From positions 2,430,208-2,494,207 of the forward strand of contig VWZW01006249.1 of assembly GCA_013397115.1 (NCBI GenBank): a DNA stretch of 64,000 nucleotides, in the 5' to 3' direction. Below the pieces are notes generated by a model that did no database searches, had not been told where the DNA came from, and worked only from the letters and a program-made list of their open reading frames with translations. Origin of the DNA: Edolisoma coerulescens. Taxonomy: Eukaryota > Chordata > Aves > Passeriformes > Campephagidae. This document shows positions 58,606-64,000 of the stretch, in pieces; the first letter of the stretch is position 1; each line of letters starts with the position of its first letter. Both the position numbers and the translations under genes were made by a program.

Positions 58606-61600
58606 GGTGACCCTTTCTTTAAAANCAAAGTAGCTGCATAGGAGTTACATAAGAAATATTTTTCAGTGCTGCCAGTTTCATCATCATCAGGATTCTGGCA
58701 GAGGTGGGAGGTGATCCTGTGTCCTGGAATGCAGAAAGCTTCCCCACCGCAAAGCAGCTCAAAGAAGCCCATCTGTGACACAACTCTCTGGTTTTCAGGC
58801 TGAGCAGAGCAGCCTCTCTGGAGCTTTTGGGCTCTTCCCCCAGTGATGAACACACCACAACTTCACTTGCTCTCAGATATCACAGATACCTCAAGGTCCC
58901 ACCTTCAGATCAGATTTCCTTTGGGTATTTTCCCTACACCCTGGCTCGCTCCCTGTGCCATGTGCAGAGCTGACTGTTCCCTCTGCTCCTGCACTGGTGT
59001 CTCTAATGGTGTCTCTAACAGGCAGTGAGAGGGACAGAACAGCAGACATTAGGACAGAAAAGAGAAACATCCATGGTCACAAAGGTTAAGAACATGAATA
59101 CCAATGTACAGGGTCACACTACACATCACTTTCAGTTCCTTCTTTCTGCAGCCCATGATCAGAAGCAGATAATTAAAACTGAATCTTTGACAGGTTCTGT
59201 CCAACCATCTGAATTTAGAGAGAAGGACCAAGCATCAGATGTAGCCTGTATTTTCAGTTTTCCTTTGATCTCATTCTTTGCTTCATTAGAACTCCACAGG
59301 AAATATCTGGAAATTATTTTTCTATTTGGATCCGTATCTGCTCTTTGGGAAGGGGAAATACACAAATTTAACTTTTTTTCCCTCCTTTAAACAGCATTGA
59401 CATTTAAGGACTTGTGTACTGCTAATGCTTTCAGTTTCAGAGGGTGCTGACTTGACTGAACACTCCTATTTCATTCTTTCTTCTCTTTCTCTTAAGCAAA
59501 TGTCTCAAAACAGTAACATCTGCAGTAATCATTTAAAAAAAAACCCCAAAACAAATCAACAAACCCCTAAATACGCTTTCTTTTTTTGTGTGAAACATGC
59601 TTATTACAACTGCTACATCCATAAAGTTTTCTTACAAAATTCCCATAAATTAATGTTCAACGTGCTGTATTCAAGAGTATGTGTGTTCCTATGGAATCTG
59701 CACAGCAGGATCAGGGTCTAGATCGGCAGCATATTCATTGAAACACACCCAGAGCACAAAACATGCACTCATGTCCTCGAGCCACGCTGTGTCACAAACT
59801 TCCAGGCTATTTGAGGCTGGCTTTGTGCAAGGGGCTCTCAGTGAAGTCAAGAGTGCTGCACGCAGCAGTGCTGGCAGACCTGGCCCCGAGCATAAATGTC
59901 CCCTTGAAATGTGCCCTGAAGTTGAACTCCAAGCTCCACGAGACAAATAGTCAGGGAATTAATGCCAGAGCCAAGCATCTTTTTCCTCACTGCAACTGCC
60001 TTGTCCCCGGCCTCCTTTCAATAAAGGGGTGGCAGCCAGCAGAGCTCTCTGCTGCCACGGCGTTCGGGAGCATTGAACACAACCAAACTCTTCTACCAGT
60101 GCAAAACCTCCACAGAAACCCAGGCACAAACCCAGGCACACATCACCCAGGGAGCGGCCCTGGATCCTGAGCAGGACCAGTCATACACCAAGTCTGACTA
60201 CACCCGCAAATATTGATGGGTCTAAAAGCAGTGTTAGGGTGAAAAGTTTCATTGCTTAAAGCACACAGGATCAGCTTGAATTAGAAAACAATATCACTTT
60301 TCTCATGTTTTCATACTCTTTGGACCACTTGGCACTGGACTGGTTTAGAGGAACTGACTCTTCCTCAACATGACAGCTTTCCAAAGCTCCTATCATGTGA
60401 GCAATATTATTTTCCAAGTGTTGACACACTGATGTCAACGTTACACAGAAATGTCAACATGACACAAATATAAAAATAACACATCATTTACAGGGGAATT
60501 ATTGTGGGACTAAAAACTTAGCGGCATTTTCCATTGTTACCACAGAGTCCAATTAAGTTACAACCTCCACCTAAAAATCTTGACCTACACGGTTCTCAGA
60601 TCTTCAGAGTTACAGCCAAACTTCTGTTTCAGACTGTACTTTTATTATTTTTCTGTTACTGCAGAAAAAAGGAAACTCCTAAGCAATGTGAAAATGCACA
60701 AAGGACATTTAAAAACTTAACTCCATTTAGGATGGTATTTATCAAATGTTTTCATCTCTAGGATTAAATTTAAGCATGTGTTTGCCAGTCATTGAACAAA
60801 TGAACTGGATAAGCCCGATTCAAGTTCCTTTAGTGACCTGGGACTCAAGTAAGACAGGCTTTAGCAGCTTTACATTACTTTTGATCCCTTGATTTTTTTA
60901 GAGCTACATTAACTTCTGTCAGAATACGATGGTGGTCCCAGCTCCAGCCCCTTAGCTGGATGAACCAGCCACGTGCTGAAGAAAGGCCTCGCAGCTTCCC
61001 AGGGAACAGGAAGCAGAACAGAAGGTGGATGGTTGGGGTGAAGAGCTGGAAAAGAAGGATGCACGGCTTTTCCTGTGCCATGGAATCCACACCAAACATG
61101 CCAGTGTAGAAAATGGCAGTGGAAAGACTGCAGACTCTTCAGCCTTCTCAGCTGATTGACTCCTGCTGTTCAGGGCCCTTGGGACTGAACTGAGGATACA
61201 GAGAGGATTGAAAAATCAAAGATTCTGGCCGCTGAACAACCTCAGTGGTCACAAAGCTTTGTGGAGAACAATCCCCAAATGACTGATTCCACACCCACAA
61301 ATTAATAATCCCCACTCTAAACCTGACCATAGAGAAAATACACCTGATTAACATAATTCCCTAATATCAGACCAGACATAATTAAGACAATTAATTTTAG
61401 TGTTGCTAAATGTTAATACATCCCAAGGTCCCTTCTTCTCTGCCTGTTTACTCTGTCCTCCTCTCTTTTGCTAGAGGTTCTTGTGATAAAGCACTTTTCA
61501 CTCTAACAAGGTCTCTCTTTAGAATAGCATCCTTAAATTATTTAAATACTCATCTGGTAAACAACACAGTCTTTTTAGCAATAAAGTAAAAATCATGTTG

Positions 61601-61987
61601 CTTTCTGAACTAATCCCAAGGGAAATGCTGGATTATACAAACTGGTTTATTTCTTAGTCGATAGAAGGTGTGCTCAAGGAACTCTGAGCATCAGGACATT
61701 ATGATTAAAACCAAACTGTTAAATTTCTAATTCTATGAAAAAAGAAATGCCTGCAAAAGCCCCCTGCGGTAACTGTTCCACACACACAAAGGTGATGAGA
61801 AACGCAGAAAGCTCTTGCCAAAAATAAGACTGTACCTTCAGTGTCTGCATAGTACTACTCTACATTCTGCAGATAAAGAGAGAAAAAAGCCTAACCCCTT
61901 ACAAAAGTGACCAAGAACCCTACCCCTTTTTACCAGCATTACCAGGGCAAAAACTGCCACTGTTCAACTGCCATGTACCTCACTCAC
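58606..61987. other. Non-coding stretch, no gene seen
   Basis: This would be the 3' untranslated side if 58,425-58,605 is a last exon, but no AATAAA lies close behind it. The only ambiguous base of the window is here (N at 58,625). Two small tandem duplications are present (GGTGTCTCTAA twice at 58,996-59,018; a CCCAGGCACA pair near 60,120-60,140). A repeated TGTCAAC/GTTGACA set lies at 60,420-60,458. No gene was recognised. Confidence 0.5.
60420..60458. repeat. Inverted and direct 7-mer set
   Basis: GTTGACA (60,420-60,426) is followed by TGTCAAC (60,433-60,439) and again TGTCAAC (60,452-60,458). The first two can pair as a 7-base stem around a 6-base loop. Confidence 0.6.
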
Positions 61988-62040
61988 CTCTGGAGTGGGA
62001 TGCACCTCTAGACATTCCTGGGATGCCACAGGATAGCCTC
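61988..62040 (-). CDS. Candidate minus-strand short exon, product unknown
   Basis: On the minus strand, a good acceptor (CCGTGTGTTCCATAG) and a very strong donor (CCAGAG|GTGAGTGAGG) enclose 53 bases. Two frames are open; one reads GYPVASQECLEVHPTPE and ends on a whole codon. It is too short to assign a family. Splice motifs are the only evidence. Confidence 0.2.
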
Positions 62041-64000
62041 CTATGGAACACACGGTGAAGGACCATCCCCCTCACAAACACCAGCCCAACAAATGTAAGA
62101 CCATCATTATAAGGAAAAGGGGAAGACACCAAATAATCTGCCTGTGCATAAATCCTTGCCAGGACTTTGCTCGTAAATGATTAACATCCCACGTTGCAGC
62201 AGTGACCCTGCTGCAATCCTGTGATCCCTGAGCTGGAGGATGTGGTTCTCTCCAAGTGAGACCTCGAGTCAATATCAAAGCTGAGCAGCACCGAGACTTC
62301 CCTGCTCTGTTCCTGTGGCATCCAGCACTGTCTGCCTGCTTCCCCACATCCTCCATGTGCAATATTCTCATTCCCTGCCCTTCTGTCCCACTGAAGCCTG
62401 CAGGAACCTTCTGAGTAAAGAAGAGAAGTTTTATCTTCTTTCCCCAAAAGTATCTTCTAACTGGGCACAGAATATTTCGGAGGTTGCAGAAATCAGACAT
62501 GGGAGGGCAGGTACACAGGAAGAGACAAAAGAGCCATTTACCAGTTTACTACAGCCATAAAAACCCCACAAAGACACTATTTCTGCATGAAAAGAAATGA
62601 GTTCCTGCTCTCTGAATATAGGCATAAGTTCACTGCTGATGTAGTTGATTTAAGACCCTTTGCTGTGATGGCAGTGTTGGTAAAAGCTTTAACCATAGTT
62701 TTTACGATGCTATTAAGTTTTAGTCATTTGTGGGTTTTGCAGTGTATGAATACTATAGATGCCACCTTAATTAAAAGGTCTTGTCATCTTGTGTAATTAA
62801 AAAGAGAAAATGTACTCTCCTATGAATAGCCAGGAACAAATTGAGCAAGCTGCATTATACACGCTAAGTACACAGCAATTTTGTGCCCCTTCCTGTATCA
62901 TATCTATTCTCCAGCATTCAGTACTTTTTAATAATCCTGTTACAATGTTTTATGTTTAATTGACTTATGAAGTACCAGTGCCATGGCATCTCTGACCATT
63001 AATGACAACCAAGTTAAACAAAGTCCTACTTTGCAAATGTGTACAAACTTCACATACACAGAGTGCAGAAGAACGGCTGCATTTCAGGATTTTCATGTAT
63101 AAACACCCACTAAAAGAGGCATTATTTTTTTCATAAGAAAATATCTAATGGATAATCAGACAGTCTCTTCCCAAAGAGTACATAATAAGGCAAACATCAC
63201 TTTAAATAGACTTAAACACCCATGCAACTATTTAGTTGGATGGCATATGCACACAAAGTAGATCACACACGTGGCATACACAGCCTAAACATGAAAGTGC
63301 ACTTCCACAGCTACCTACAAGGGATCCCAGCAGATGGTTACCAGCATGTGTCTGCTCGTGTCAGCTGCAAACACATTCACCTTCGTAAGTCTGGCTCATT
63401 ATTTCATGTCATAATTTGGAGTCATAATTTGACTCCAACTCAAGGTCTTTCAAGATAATGAAGCAGCAAGTGATTAGCTGCCTTGAGGTTTGTGCCCAGA
63501 GCAGGACTTCCTTCAGGATCCACTAGGAACTTTTGACCATGAGAAACATATATCCTACATCCATCGGCAGCCTATGCCCTTAACGCCCCAGGGCATTATA
63601 TTGAAAGGGCAGCAACAAATGCAGGCCAGTTAGAGAGAAGCATTCTCAAGATTTGCTCTAGACTACGAAGTCAATAATATTTGTGGTGATTTTTGACAGA
63701 CATTCCTATTGGTCCATGCATCATAGCTCTTGTGTCTGGATCATAAAGAAACTGAACATATCCTCATTCAGAAGTCACGTACAATTCACGTGATCATTAC
63801 CATTTGTAAAATACACCAATTCCACTGATGTCAAATGAAGCAGAACCTCCTGTCTTTGGGCCTATTTTTAAAGTTATATAACTCCATTGGAAAACTTGTC
63901 CTTTAAAGGTGCTAGGTAAGTTAGGCTCAAAAGGATGTTATCTCACAAGTCTTTGCCATTTGACAGTCATTCAAGTGAAAATGTAAAGTTGACGTAAGTA
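62041..64000. other. Non-coding stretch, no gene seen
   Basis: AT-rich unique sequence. A minus-strand frame of 142 codons (62,072-62,500) has no recognised domain. The last bases of the window read GTTGAC|GTAAGTA, a consensus donor preceded 26 bases earlier by a fair acceptor (CTTTGCCATTTGACAG). Any exon there cannot be judged because the window ends. Confidence 0.5.

Noticed and set aside
62072..62500. 142-codon minus-strand frame
   Set aside because: No recognised domain, and a second overlapping frame is open on the same strand. Length is within chance.

Overview
This window looks like intergenic or intronic DNA from a bird, probably a songbird. It is AT-rich and has no open frame that I recognise as a known gene. 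The assignment to birds rests on the mobile elements. There is a 3'-end fragment of a CR1 LINE ending in a decayed ATTCTRTG-type tail (about 12.65-12.80 kb). There are also solo long terminal repeats (LTRs) of two avian endogenous retrovirus types (30.67-31.71 kb and 33.81-34.40 kb). I recognise these from memory of avian repeat sequences, not from a search. The longest open frame is 177 codons (49,562-50,095), which is within chance for 64 kb of such DNA. I saw no tRNA, rRNA, CRISPR array or intact viral gene.

Layout. 0-27.7 kb: mostly unique AT-rich sequence with homopolymer runs, the CR1 fragment, and a few short open segments bounded by good splice signals (4.5 and 16.9 kb on +, 10.7 kb on -). 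27.7 kb: an exon-like segment on +. 28.4-30 kb: very AT-rich sequence dense in homeodomain-type TAAT cores, resembling a conserved enhancer. 30.7-34.4 kb: the only mobile-element cluster. Here a minus-strand solo LTR is split by a second, plus-strand solo LTR, and a related plus-strand solo LTR lies 2 kb away. 36.3 kb: an octamer motif beside a near-perfect inverted nuclear-receptor site. 37.4-37.95 kb: a CpG-island-like patch with 25 CpGs in 540 bp against 2 in the preceding 540 bp. 44.3-44.7 kb: a smaller GC-rich patch that ends in a strong minus-strand splice donor. 46.9-47.3 kb: another enhancer-like stretch. 49.35-49.8 kb: an old, diverged duplication. 58.42-58.61 kb: the best coding candidate, a strong acceptor followed by 60 open codons and a stop.

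How they may fit together. Five exon-like segments on the + strand (4,508-4,627; 27,694-27,835; 49,658-49,754; 53,980-54,043; 58,425-58,605) have compatible reading phases from one to the next and could be exons of one sparse gene. That is a hypothesis built by eye from splice motifs, and several members may be chance. I found no evidence of a novel multi-gene system. The most solid results are the nested LTR, the CpG-rich patch and the 58.4 kb exon candidate.
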